Source: Mytilus trossulus (taxonomy: Eukaryota > Mollusca > Bivalvia > Mytilida > Mytilidae). Taken from it: a stretch of 64,000 nt of DNA. The position numbers and the translations under genes were made by a program. The stretch spans positions 46,432,686 through 46,496,685 of the forward strand of contig NC_086378.1 in NCBI RefSeq assembly GCF_036588685.1, in the 5' to 3' direction. Positions 23,611-36,800 of this stretch are shown here, one piece after another. The notes under the pieces are model-generated. The model had not been told where the DNA came from, made no database searches, and worked only from the letters and a program-made list of their open reading frames with translations. Each line of letters opens with the position of its first letter. The first letter of the stretch is position 1.

Positions 23611-23750
23611 CTATGTTACTAATAATATCTGAATGTAAAATCAAATCTGGCTTCTTTGATCTTCTTGTATTTTTGAAGAGTCTGAAGAAACTCCGAGTCA
23701 TTCGAAAATAAGAAGATGTCAGCAAGGAGAGGCGCACAGTTCGTACCATA

Positions 23751-25566
23751 TATAGTGGAGTGACCAAGACAACAATTTTTCAACTTTAATGGACCCCCTA
23801 CATGCAGGCTAAATTATGACTTTTTGGAAATGTTTATTCGTTAATTTTTGCCTGGTCGTAGAATTGAAATATGGTGCATTTTTTTTTAAACAAGGTCAAA
23901 GGTTAGTGATTGAGTTTTTCACTATTGTCAATTTATTTCACAAAAGGTTATAAAAAGTCTCCCAAAATTTGTTACTTAACAAGAAATTCATAATGAAATA
24001 AACTGTGACACTTCATTTTGAACTTAATTTGAAAATAATGAAACCACCAAATGCACATTTTAAAGGGAATTCAGCAACAAAATAGAAGATGAAACAACCG
24101 AATCTCAATTCATTTCTTTTTTTTTTACATCGCATGTACTTCTGAAGATATATTTTTGAGTTTTACGGCATTTATAAAAAGAATCGAAGTCCATTTGGTT
24201 TTTGCTTTAATGTAAATTTAATGCCAGTCACAAATGTCTAAACATTGTTTCATAGTTGTAAATACTATTGCCGTGTGGAGGCTTGGCATCTATAACCAGA
24301 GCATAGGCTACAGACACACAGTCTTTTGTACGAACCGGTCCAAAATGGAACAATTTGTTCAGTGCTTTTTGTAGAACATGGAATCGAATCTAAGTTTTGT
24401 CTCGAAAGACGTCACAGAAATACTAAAAACAGGACAGATATATCTCGGTTTTCGTTTAAACTAGACACAATCTTCCCATAATTATTAGAATAACGAGGAG
24501 GTCCATACCGTTCTGTTGGCTTGTCCAAAGGTAAACATGCCATAAGATTTTGTTTTCGAATCATTCAACGTTAAAGATCTTTAACCTTTATGGAACTCAT
24601 GTTGTCGTTTAATGATTCGTTTTGATACTGAAATACCACTCTAGCCATGGAGTAAAATGTAAGTTAACTATCGATTGTTTCAGCATTTAAGTCAATATTT
24701 CTGCTCCCTCCTGTATAATACGACCACCTTTTATAAATACAGCAATATCATTAGGTACATAGGACATGTCTTGGATTAGGTCTATTACCAAATTTGCTTG
24801 CACAAAAAACCATGAGAGTTTGGATTTTCAATAACAATTTAAAAGCCAAACTCATGGTGTAGTTGTAATGTCAAAGCAAGACGAAATAGGGTTAACAAGT
24901 TTATGTTAAAAGCAAGTATGCATTCTGTTATTGCCAGGACTTTTCGCAGTTTGTCGACATGAAGATTAGAAACATTTTACTACAATCTTTCAATGAGCAT
25001 CAAAATAACGAGGAGATCCATATCATATTCATTGAATTATAATGCAAAGATAAAAATCTTCATTAAAGTTAATTTATAAGAAATGCTGACTTGGAATGGC
25101 TTCGAAACTTTACAATAGGAAGTTTAAAACATTTTAAATCGGAAAATCATGAAATTATCAATGTAGTCTAAATTTAAAAATGGTTAAACTACTTCGTTAA
25201 ATTAATACAGAGTGTGCTTTCGCTAAACTGAGTGAAAATTGACAAAATTTAGAAGAAAAAAAAGGAATATAGTTTTACATTATGAATAAACAATTAAACT
25301 CTGTATAAAATGCAAACTCATATATCAAAAGACCAAAAAAAAGTTACAAAATGCAAATTTTTTCCCCATCTTGAAATTTGAAAAAAAAATCCAAATGTCT
25401 TTTTTCTTTCCATTTTATAAAAAAACTGCACCGCATGAAATATCTACGACCGGGCAAAAAAGTTAGCTTAAGGTATTGGCTTTGCAAAAAAATCTTTTTC
25501 GCCTGCAGGTATGCCTGTCCATTAAAGTCGTAAAATAAGCACCTTTTTCTTGATCTGTCACTCCAC
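23751..25566. mobile_element. 1.8-kb element with long imperfect terminal inverted repeats
   Basis: The left end TAGTGGAGTGACCAAGA is mirrored by GTCACTCCACTA at the right. Further in, ACTTTAATGGAC, CATGCAGGC/CTGCAGGC, GCCTGGTCGTAGA and ATATGGTGCA are mirrored too, so the arms span about 110-130 bp with small indels. The minus strand inside holds broken coding-looking pieces (around 24950-24770, LHHEFG...NSHGF; and 24780-24695, DIAVFIKGGRIIQEG). I cannot name the family. Confidence 0.6.
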
Positions 25567-27750
25567 TAATAAGGAAAGCCGATAATTTGAAAAAAATCTA
25601 TCTTCATTTTCAACAAATAAGTTGTCTATTAGAAACTCCAGCATACTGATCACTTGTTCCTTTGTGTAGCAAATTTACCATTTTGTTCAACAGAATATGC
25701 CGTACGAGATTCAAAAAAAAAATCAAAAAAAAGTATAGCGTTGCTACCATTTTTTTTAAGAGAAGCATTGTGGATTAGTTTTTCGGCAATTTTTTAATTT
25801 CACATTGGTATGATGGTAAACAGGGTTGAAAAAAAACAAGAGTAGAACTATTTTCAGAGAGGGAGCGAGATTAGAAATTATCCAAAAGTTCTTTAGGGTT
25901 TATTTAAAATCAGCACATGGTTAATACCACTATGCCAGGAAACATATTCAAAGAATCTTTTACAGCGGACAGATTTGTTTTGTCAATCGAATGAACAATT
26001 CATTCGTCAAACAAGCAGGTGAGCCGTTGTTTAGATGGAGTTTTGTGAAGCTAAGGTGTCAAATACAAACAAGGTTATTCCTCTAATTTGCTTTTCAATG
26101 CAATGTTCATTGACGTAACGAAGGACTTATGATTCGTGAAAATCTCATCCGTGTCAAATGATCAGTTTTAGTATATGAGATTATCTAGTGAGTGCTCATT
26201 AATTTTCAACTCCTTTATCAGACATCCTTAGTAGTACGATTTAAAATACAAATACCATATATTATATGATCTTTGTTGGCAGGAACAACAATTTATCGTG
26301 ATGAGATGATATATATATTTCACAGCTTCTTTGTCGCTGAAAAACGGACTTTTGTCGATCATTCTCTCAGTTTTCAACTTATGAATTCGACGTTTTAATA
26401 GACATCAGGCATGTTCTATGAAAACAGACCATCAACAAATATTATGAAATATGAAGAAAAAGTTGAAACGGTTTTAACCGTATCTGTTAACAAGATGTAA
26501 CATGTAGTAAAGTTGCACATAGACACTCTACATATATATATAATGTCTTAATTATAAAAAGAATTAAAACTCCCTAATTGTTACTTTGAACCGTTACTAG
26601 GATGGAAATTAAGGGTTAAAATCTTCAGAAAATTACTATAAGTCTGGTTTATTTAACCCATTTTTTAGCCCTATCAAGTGAAATCTATATGAATTTAGGG
26701 TCAGAAATTCTCTTCACCTTCTCACTAGTTTCTGCCTTATTTATTCGAGCGTAATCGACGAGTCCTTAATAGTCGAAATGTCCAATTGGAGTACGAAATC
26801 ATAACCCTGGTTATCGTTTTCATTATAAGCATCTGAATTTCGTACAGGATATCAAAATTGCAAAACGAAATGAATGCATGGTGTCTTTTTGTCAATGAAA
26901 GTTCCCAACTAAACTTGTCTAAAAAATAAAAGGTACAATTTCTGACTGTCGGCATAAAAGACTAGATTTTTTATACTATTTTCTCAATTTCCAAAGAACT
27001 ATTAATTGCAATTATTGAAACATTGAAATGGAGCATGCAGGATCTACTTGAAGAATCAGAAGTGTTCATGGACACATACTTTTATTACTAGGTCACAATG
27101 TATTTATTGAAATAACTAATTAATTGTATAATTTTATATTATATAGAATATATAATTAAGTGATAGAAATCCATTCCTGATGTACGTCATGTATATTAAG
27201 TCTTGTATATGGCTTACATATCTCATTAGTAATTTTCCAAAAGCCTTATCAATATTAAAGGTGATCCTAAAAGAGGCTTTTTGTATATTCTATAAAAGCA
27301 CTTAAACATGTAAAACGGCTAGTGATTTTACAATTTGCAAAAATATACACTCGATATGATCGTAAGATAAACTGAATTGTCAAGTTATTAACAATGTCTT
27401 CATGACGAAATATTTTTTTTAATTGCAAATGACTGAATGCTCAAATTGCCTTGACCGTTTGTTGTTCATTCGGTTAGATACACATTTACACGTTCATTTA
27501 TAACTACAAAGACAATGTTCGTTTGTATGTTTACATTTTAATTTATAGCTTTACTGAAAATAGAATGTTCGGTTAGTCTTTGAGCTTTTTGCGGGGTTGT
27601 AGCGTTTAATTTCGGTTCCAATTTACATATCATCAATGACAATACACGGTTTGTTTAAAGCGTGTTTTTTGTTATAAGTTATGCCGTAAATGCTTTTACA
27701 AATGTAGAATGCACCGTTCACTAATTTCAAAACGTCATTGAAGCTTCTTT
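25567..27750. other. No gene recognised
   Basis: AT-rich sequence downstream of the sarcosine oxidase gene. A 72-codon minus-strand frame at 26737 has no recognisable domain. Confidence 0.4.
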
Positions 27751-27760
27751 CTAGTATTCT

Positions 27761-27771
27761 TTTATTTTATT
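27761..27771 (-). promoter_or_regulatory. Polyadenylation signals of the PIPOX-type gene
   Basis: Two overlapping AATAAA hexamers on the minus strand, 83-93 bp past the stop codon at 27854. Confidence 0.55.
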
Positions 27772-27853
27772 GTTTGTAACACATATCTAGAAAAAATAAA
27801 AATGATAAAGTTCAATTATATTTCATGATTCATCGGAAACACAGTTCAATCTA

Positions 27854-30800
27854 TTAAAGTTTCGAAGTTGAGTTCTGCTTTGTCGGAACTTTTCCTCCTG
27901 TACCCATGTATAATGTTGGTGTCCAGTCAGGGTTTGTGATCGCTTCTCTGTCTATATTAAACTTTGTTATATCATACTTGGTTTTGCCATCTATTGCCAT
28001 TTCACTAAGTATTTTTCCTAAAAGACTGGCAAATCTGAAAAAAATAAATCGAATAGTATGTAGTGCTCACTTTCGATAGGTTTCGTAAATAAAACAATCG
28101 ATTGACAAAATGAACAATAATTACAAAATTTATTGGACTGAACAGTAAATAGTTATCAAAGGTACCAGGATTATAATTTAGTACGCTAGACGTAACCACA
28201 TCTATCACTAACAATTGACTCCTTCAAAACAAAATATAAGCATACAACAACAACAACAACAACAAACAAAGAAAAGCACAGATGATTCAAATAGCCTGGT
28301 ACTCCCACAATGGTGACGTTAAACTATTTTTTTTTTCATTTTCATGTGAACAAACCCGTTGCCTATATGAAGGATACTATATTTAATAATGATGTTTACT
28401 GTAGTTGTTCTGTGCATACTGTGCTGTTGTGGCATTTGTTAACTATTGAATACATTTGTATATTGTCTTTCCATAATCTATAATTAGTTCATCACTGTAT
28501 GTTGACATTTTACAGTTCGTAAATCCTGTAAGACCATTTTATGACTGTGTGATGCTTGTTTCATTTATCTACGAACATACTCTAGAAATGGTATTATATT
28601 ACTGCTCAATATTACTCTTCTTTTATATCTGATAAACAATCTGTTTTTATGGCAAGGAAAATAATGAGTGCAATGTTTTTATCAGAATTGTCCGTATTTT
28701 TCTCCTTATTCTAGTAATTCTACATAAACACATAGTATACCACGCACTTAAACGCATGACCGGCTCCACAACAGACGATCACATTATCCCATCCATTCTT
28801 CGAACAATCGTCCACAACAAAATGGCGGTCCGGTGTCATTGTGTAGAGACATGTCTTAGTGTACATTATAGGTCCTAGGGACTACAAATAGTTATTCATA
28901 TGTAAAGAGGAGAAAAACTTTAAGATACAAATAAGTTATAAATTAATTCGTATTTTCATGTCGTAAATATACTTATTATACAATGTGCAATATTTTTTAG
29001 AACATACTGTGCGATAGCTATTTCAAATGTCTTATCTTTTGATTAACAATAAATTTTTGTTGTCTTTCTGTAAAAAAAAAATTTCTGTCGTTTTTCGGAT
29101 GTTTTTTTCTAATGGCCTTATCAGATTTTTTTAAACTGTCATTTTGATCTCATGTAGAGAATTGTCTCATTGACAATCATACCATATCTTCTTTTGTATA
29201 GTATCCTTTTTTGCATTATTTTCATTCGATAAAAGTTTAGAAATTATGTGTTTTACGGTTTGTCTGATATCAGTGGCGGATTTAGAAATTTTCATAAGTG
29301 GGGGCCCACTGGCTGCCTTAGAGGAGCCCGCTCCCGTCACGCTTCAGTGATTCCCAATTTGTATACATATATTGAGTTACTTAGTTATTGTCTTTATTTG
29401 TTTTTGTTGTTTTTATATGTCACAAACTGTCAAGTTTATATGGCAATAAAACTTGGAATTGAAAAAAAATCGAATTAAATATATAATCAACCATTTTTTT
29501 CTCAAAAGAGGGTGGGGCGGGTCCCCTGGACCCCCCTTAAGTCCGCCTATGGATATATAAATTAAAATATTACCCTTGGTATTGTTCTCTCCAGATGCTT
29601 TATGCAAGCTTGTTCTCTTGTCTTGTCTGGTTCATAATTCCGTGTGTCAACGGAAACAACTGGACCACCAGCGTCTATTCCAATCTTGCTACCTGAATTA
29701 CCATGCATTGGCATTCCATAAAAGTCGTATTTAGGTGAGTGATAAATCCATATCGGATACCTTATAATAAATAAGAAATAAAAGATAAGGGGAAAATGGC
29801 ACGGATAGTATTTGAGAAAAGCTACATATAGCATAGGTTGTCAGAGCAAATGATATTCAACAAAAGATAAATTTCACAACTGTGTGCAAAAACAGTCTTG
29901 TTAGTCAAGTCAAGTCTTTTCTACACTGGTTAGAGGTATAGGGGGAGGGTTGAGATCTCACAAACATGTTTAACCCCGCCGCATTTTTGCGCCTGTCCCA
30001 AGTCAGGAGCCTCTGGCCTTTGTTAGTCTTGTATTTTTTAAATTTTAGTTTCTTGTGTACAATTTGGAAATTAGTATGGCGTTCATTATCACTGAACTAG
30101 TATATATTTGTTTAGGGGCCAGCTGAAGGACGCCTCCGGGTGCGGGAATTTCTCGCTACATTGAAGACCTGTTGGTGACCTTCTGCTGTTGTGTTTTTTT
30201 TTTTTTTATTTTGGTCAGGTTGTTGTCTCTTTGACACATTCCCCATTTCCATTCTCAATTTTATTGTTAGTCAAGTATTCAGATATTAATGTTTATATCA
30301 ATTTACGACAAGAACTCAACCTACTATATATAATTAATTTTAATGCGTACTGGTTATCTCATTTTCTACATTGACTACGCTCTGACATCAAACGAATACC
30401 GTATAACCAGTCCACATACAGACCAATAGATTGCAGTTCGATCTCGGTATAATAAATGTTCTCTTATATTCAAAATTAATTATAATTTCAACCTACTTTG
30501 CCTTTGTGAAATCCTTTACGTTTGGTGTAGCAAAATATGTGACTTGTTCTTGTGTAACATAAACGGGTATATGGACACCAATAGATCCAAGAACATGGTT
30601 AATCCAAGCACCAGCAGTGACTATTAGACGACGACACTGAAATACTCCTTCTGGTGTATGAACCTGGAAAGGATAAGTGAAATATTTTGACAAATGATCT
30701 AAACCAAAGCGAATAACACAACACAAGACGACTTGCTTTATTTCTATTTGTTTTTCTATAATCAAATAATATAAGATAAAAATGTACACTTTTGAAACAA

Positions 30801-33800
30801 TTCAAACTTACTTTCTTATTGACTACACTACCATCATGACCATGTAAAGTAGAAACTTACATACATCATAACATATTTTGTTATATATTTAGATATACAT
30901 GTATGTATAATTCAGTTTCATATGTTATATGTGATTGTACAAGTGATTTCCGGAAATTAATTTTTGTTTTACACTCTCTCTCTTTTATTAAGTGTCGTAA
31001 CGTAAGAGGTGTTTTTATTCTGAGCTAGTCGCATCCCCAAAACGTAAAGTTACATCGTCACAATGTTATCCCATTAATGCTGCATTAACGCAAAGATACA
31101 ACACTACAATTACTTAAACAGAAGGATACAAAATTCTAATGCAATTTGGATGTAACAATTTTTTTCATTGGCTAACAGTTGCCGTCAAATCCACAGTTGA
31201 CCAGGCGTAACTAAGGAGAGACCCGCCATTTTGAATTGATGAAACAACAAATGTTCGATTATTACTATATAATCAAAAATAAAACAACACCTACCTCGAA
31301 TTTGCCGTTTTAATGTAATTTTATCCAAATTTGAAGCGTACAGGTAACGAAATAACCTCCAGTTTGTAAGTTTTCGTTTGTATGACGTCACGTTTAGCCA
31401 TGACGTCTTTGTGCCAAAATTATTCATGAAGTTTCGCGGATTTTTTTTTATTTGACAAATTTAGACATTTTTTCAAGTTTTATCGTATTTTTTTCTTTTT
31501 GTAATGCATTAGAATCGGAATAACAGTACTGTAGTTGAAGAGTTGCCACCGTCAATTTTGATTTGACGGTCGCAAATCTCCGTTTTACTGTCTCCGCTCC
31601 GCGTCGCCAGTAAAACTGCATTTGCGACCGTCAAATCTACAATTGACGGTGGCAACTCTTCAACTACAGTACTGTTATTCCTTAATTAGCACCCTCCTCC
31701 CGAAAAGCAAAAACATTAAATTATAATTGTTATTAAGACTACTCGCTCACTGCAAATGTAATCATCATGAACATACCAGTACTCTTCCATTAGGCAATTT
31801 TTCAATTTTCTGGACAGCACAATTTTCTAAAACAGTAGCTCCATTGGCTCTAGCAAGTTGAACATGAACAGAGTTTGCAAGAGCAGCATCCACGAGTCCA
31901 GCTATTGGTTGATAAATTGTATCATATGTGTCATCAATTTCAAACTGCGGAAATTTAGCTCTCAGCTGGCTTCCTGTTAGTCTTTCAAAACTGACAAAAT
32001 AAAGATTAAATAGATATGCTTAAATAAACTCATCAAATAGAAATTAATTGTCTCAGACACATGGTTTCTTCGTTGTATTTGTAACTTGGAGTTTAACACC
32101 GCTTTCAGCACTGTTGTGTTATTTCTTTGTAGTGGTCGTTAGAGGAAGCTTGTCCGAACGACAGACCTGCGGTGGAACACTGATAATCTTAACCTATTGA
32201 TATTAGAGTCGAGCAAAACTGCGACCGGCAGGATTCGAACTCACCAACTCAGTGCGCACAGACTAGCGACACAGTAATGAATTACTTAGACTCGGTCATC
32301 CAGCCTCCGGGGAAATAATTACATGTATTTGGTAGTGTCTCTGCAGAGAGGTGTTTTGTCTTCTTTGATATGATTATAACAACTAAAATGTTTATGTAAC
32401 TAAGGTTAACGTATCAAAAGTAAGGTTAAAGGTTCGATACTCTCTCCACATACGCACACTTGAATTATTCGCATAACTAAATAAAAAACAAAGCCAATAT
32501 TAAACAATTGCTAACCTTTGTAACCTTCAAAAATACCTGATATTATTTTCGGCCATTGCTTTAGCATAAGCGTCGATGACATGAGACATTTCGTCTTTCC
32601 TGGTAAATTGCACTCCTCCTGTGTTGTACACTAGCTGTAGACCGGCTTCCTTTTCTACTGCTTCCCATCTTTGTAAATTAAATAATTAGGTTTATGAAAT
32701 GAGAAACGAAAAAAAAAACCAAACAAACAAAAACGTGGTGCCCTCTGATCCTCTAATCTGATGGGGGAAAATATTCTGAATGCAAATTCCGCTTAACCTT
32801 ATACTGTTAAGTATTGAAATACAAATAGTCTGATTGATCGCGTCGAAAAACTAAAGGACAAGGTATGATAAGGGCCGTTTTTGGCCCCCCTTTTTCCAGA
32901 ATTTTTAAACTTTAAAATTTGAATCCCATCACACTTGTGTAATGAACTTCAATATCTGTTCGTCCCTGTAGAACCTTATTTTTAGGTGTTATGTACTCAA
33001 ATATGTTCAAACTTAGACATTGAATAGGCTTAAACCGACGAAAAGTGTAAGAAATCTACAATTTTGTCAAGTTCGGAGACGAAATTTGACATCAGCGCCA
33101 ACGTAGACCATCTTGAAATTTTTAACCATCAACGGTACTCTTCTGTATCTTTTCCATAACAAAATATCATGGTGGTCTACGTTGGCGCTCATGTCTAAAA
33201 ATTTGAAAAATAATCCGATTGTTTACATTATTTTGGCAAGTCATTGTAATACGTCATAGGGAACGGCACGGGTAAGAAATTATTCCGGGATACATAATCG
33301 ATCAGAATATCACGTACGGATAGTAACCTACGCCGTATCCAGTCACCAAGACATGTCACTCTCTTAAAGAAATATATTGTACGTGAAATTAGACCCATAT
33401 AAATCAAAATAGTCCAACACAGCCAAATACAGAGTTTTGTCCCTTGAAATATGGTGAATTAATTTTTATTCATTATTATTTTCAAATATTGAATGAAATC
33501 TTACAAATGAATTTTATAATAATTTCACAATATATTCAAACCCTTTTTGTAGTTCTGAAGAAAATCATTTCATCAAAACTTATATATTTTGCACTTTGAA
33601 GTTTTCTATTTTACCATCTACAGAAAAATATGTTACATATCTATTGGTTTAAATTAAGTATAGTATGTACATGCTACAGATGTTATGACTTGTTAATAGA
33701 AAAATATCTATTAATGATAAAAAAAATAGAAAAATATCTAAATACAGTACTAAACTAAAATGTTAAACATCAGTGCAAACAGTATTAATGCTGAATTTAA

Positions 33801-36800
33801 AGTATGAAATGTAATTATAAACATAATTCCATGTAAATTTAAGAGCAGTTGATACTGAAAATAAGTTAACTACACTTATACAATACTGTAAATTATGTGT
33901 TCCAGCCTTTTCATATATCGGTACACTAATGATTTTTCTTATACATGTGTCAGAGCACTCTTTTGACAAGCTGTAACCATAAAAAAAAGTACACATGTAG
34001 CATTCAATTGACTCAGATCCAATTTGGATTTTCAAATAAAACATGCTATAGCGAAATTACTTTTAACATATTTTACTTTTTAATGTCGAGCACGTTCGTT
34101 AATTTAGATCTGTCCGTACGTCCATCCATCCATCCGTCCGTTTGTTTCTGTCCGGACATATACGTCTATTTATCGCCTTAAGATTTTGACCTAAAAAGCT
34201 TTTTATTTATAATAGAGATGTATATGTCTACAGGGTTTTGATTTTTTTTTATAAAATTTTCTTTAAATGTCCGGTATATTGACACATTAACTTTTTGGTA
34301 CAAGCTATATATATGAAGAGTCGGTTACAGAGACGGATTTAGGGGGAGGGGAGGGGGACCGGCTCCCCTTTTGAGAAATAAAATGGTTGCTTATATATAT
34401 AGGGAATCACTGATCCATGAAGCTTGACAAAATCATGCCCTCTCTTGGGCAGCCAGTGGGCCTTCACTTATGAACATTTCTGGATCCACCACTTGGTGAT
34501 CCTACAGTTTTAGAGATACAGCTTTAATACCTTTATTGTACACCTAATTGAAGCATGCATTGCCACCGGATTTTTGTTATTCTTCAAATATTCTAAAAAT
34601 GTCAGGCTGGACTTAGTCAATATTTCTTGGTACTTAAAAAAAACAATTAGGGTAGTTGTTGAATATTCACCAAAAACGGTAGTTGAACTTGTTTTCCCTC
34701 TCACATGCTATATATATATATTACTGAAGACACAAATTGCACTACTAGTACTACAGTTAAATGTCCCTAATGCAATAAATAAGATTTTTTTAGTAATTTT
34801 AAATATTTATTCAATACCGGAAAGGTTGAACTTGGTGACTTCTACAGCCGACATCATTGAGTGTGAAGTCAAAGGTAATATCTTTAGTTTGTTTGTTAGT
34901 AAGATGAACCATAAAATCATTGTTAGGTCAGGTTAACTACCCTCCTTTAAGAATATACTACTTCAGCAGATTGCCAATCTTTCTATCTGATGGACTATGT
35001 TAAAGTTTTTGGTCGAGGTAATTTTTTGATGAAGTTGAAGTCCAATCAACTTGAAACTTACTTCACATGTTCCGTGTGATATGATATTTCTAATTTTAAA
35101 ATGTCAAAATCGGGCACGGCAGTCATTATAATGGCACAATCTGAATCAGAGCAAATCAATAAAAATATTCATTTAAGAAGCAGAAAAACATACATTTGTA
35201 CATCAAATAAGCCCGCAAAGCCACCAACAATTCCAAAATCAATCCAACAATTGAAACTTTGTCTATGAAATGTTAATGCCAAATTAGAGATGCTGCCCCA
35301 TTTTCATGGTATACTATACTGGGGACACATTCTTATATAATTTCTATTTATGCTTTTTTTTTTATTAACAGACCAATTCCTTGATAGCTGTCTTTTATCT
35401 AATACTAAAATTGAGAATAAAATGGGGAAAGAGACAACAACCCGACCAAAGAGCAAACAACAACTGAAGGCCACCAATGGGTCTTCAATGCCGCGAGAAA
35501 CTTCAACACCCTGAAGCATCTTTCAGCTGGTCCCTAATCAAATATGTATGCTAGTTCAGTAATATTTGGCATCATACTAAACTCCGATTTATACACAAGA
35601 AACTAAAATGAAAAATCATAAAACACTAACAAAGGTCAGAGGCTCCTGACTTAAATGCTGCGGGGTTAAACAATATTTTTTGAGATCTCAACCCTGTTTT
35701 TTGTAACAGCATATGATTTAATATTTACTTCATCAAGATATAAATATGATACCAAAAAACCTACTTCGATCGGTATACAAAAAAAAACACCATTATTTAA
35801 TCGTTGCTAAGCACTGTTTTGGTTGCTAATCTTTTTATCAGCATGCTATTCAATTGACTTACTTTCATTTCTTACTTCTAGTTATTCTTGCATGTTTAAC
35901 ATTTCTATAAACCTGGTTGTACTCTAATTTGTACAATTAAAAATCAAAACTGTTTTTCTGTAGTTCAATTTGATTTCTATCTTTTTCGGCTGTTGCTAAG
36001 CAACTTTTAGGTTGCTATGGTCAATTTCATTTTCTTGAGAAAAAAAATGATGACCAAGACATCATATATACGAAAGAAAAATCATTTACGGTAGCTAAAT
36101 CTTTAAATATTGCTATATCTATACCTCATATGGCCGAAATTACAAATTTTTGAACCGTTGCTAGGCACAATTTTTGTTGCTAGGTTGTTGCTAAGCATTT
36201 TTTTAAACTGAAATTGAAGTGACTTTTCCTTTGCAAACTCAAGTTATTGTTAAACAAACAAAACTATTTTGAATTATGCTTATTTGTAATAAGAAAGCAA
36301 TGCATATGTGATAATTTGGCTATTTATTAAAACCGTTGCTAGGCAACCTTTCTTTCACCGGAACATAAAAAAAACACAGTTTTTAAGAGTTTTTATCCTA
36401 AGACTATCAATGATATATATATAAAAATTATTTGGGAAGGGGGCCAAAAACGCCTCTTATCATACCTTGTGACTAAGAAAAAAAACATACCCTCCTTTTT
36501 GCAGTTAAATGGTTGCTCCCTTACTCATATTAACATGCACGTCTATTTTGTGAAAAACAATTTGGCATAATCATTATGTGTTATAAAGTACTTACGCTTT
36601 GTAGGTATCTGGTGTAAGTTTAGTATATCTGTTATCGTGGTAAGCTAATCGTCTGTAAAATAATGACAATAAAAAGCCGGGACACGTATTTTTACATTGC
36701 GCATCACTGTTGCAAACTTTACAAATTGAAGACAAATAGCATTTTGATTTGAGATTTCCTGTTGAAGGTACATGTAATTACGGAAAGCGCATCGTACGTA

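Larger units (their letters stand above)
32858..36476. mobile_element. 3.6-kb element with ~36-bp inverted ends filling PIPOX intron 3
   Basis: The left end CAAGGTATGATAAGGGCCG, then TTTTTGGCCCCCC, is mirrored at 36434-36476 (GGGGGCCAAAAACGCCTC, then TTATCATACCTTG). Inside: a 23-bp inverted pair at 33088/33173, nested copies of the family D MITE (34325) and repeat B (35395), and a run of GTTGCTAGGCAAC-like sites between 35806 and 36345. No long coding frame is seen. Family unknown. Confidence 0.55.

Noticed and set aside
24240..24960. A nameable transposase on the minus strand
   Set aside because: The pieces (LHHEFG..., FIKGGRIIQEG) are in different frames and I could not tie them to a known family, so only the enclosing inverted-repeat element is reported.
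34574..34936. 120-codon plus-strand frame
   Set aside because: Sits inside the 3.6-kb intron element, with no domain or conserved motif.
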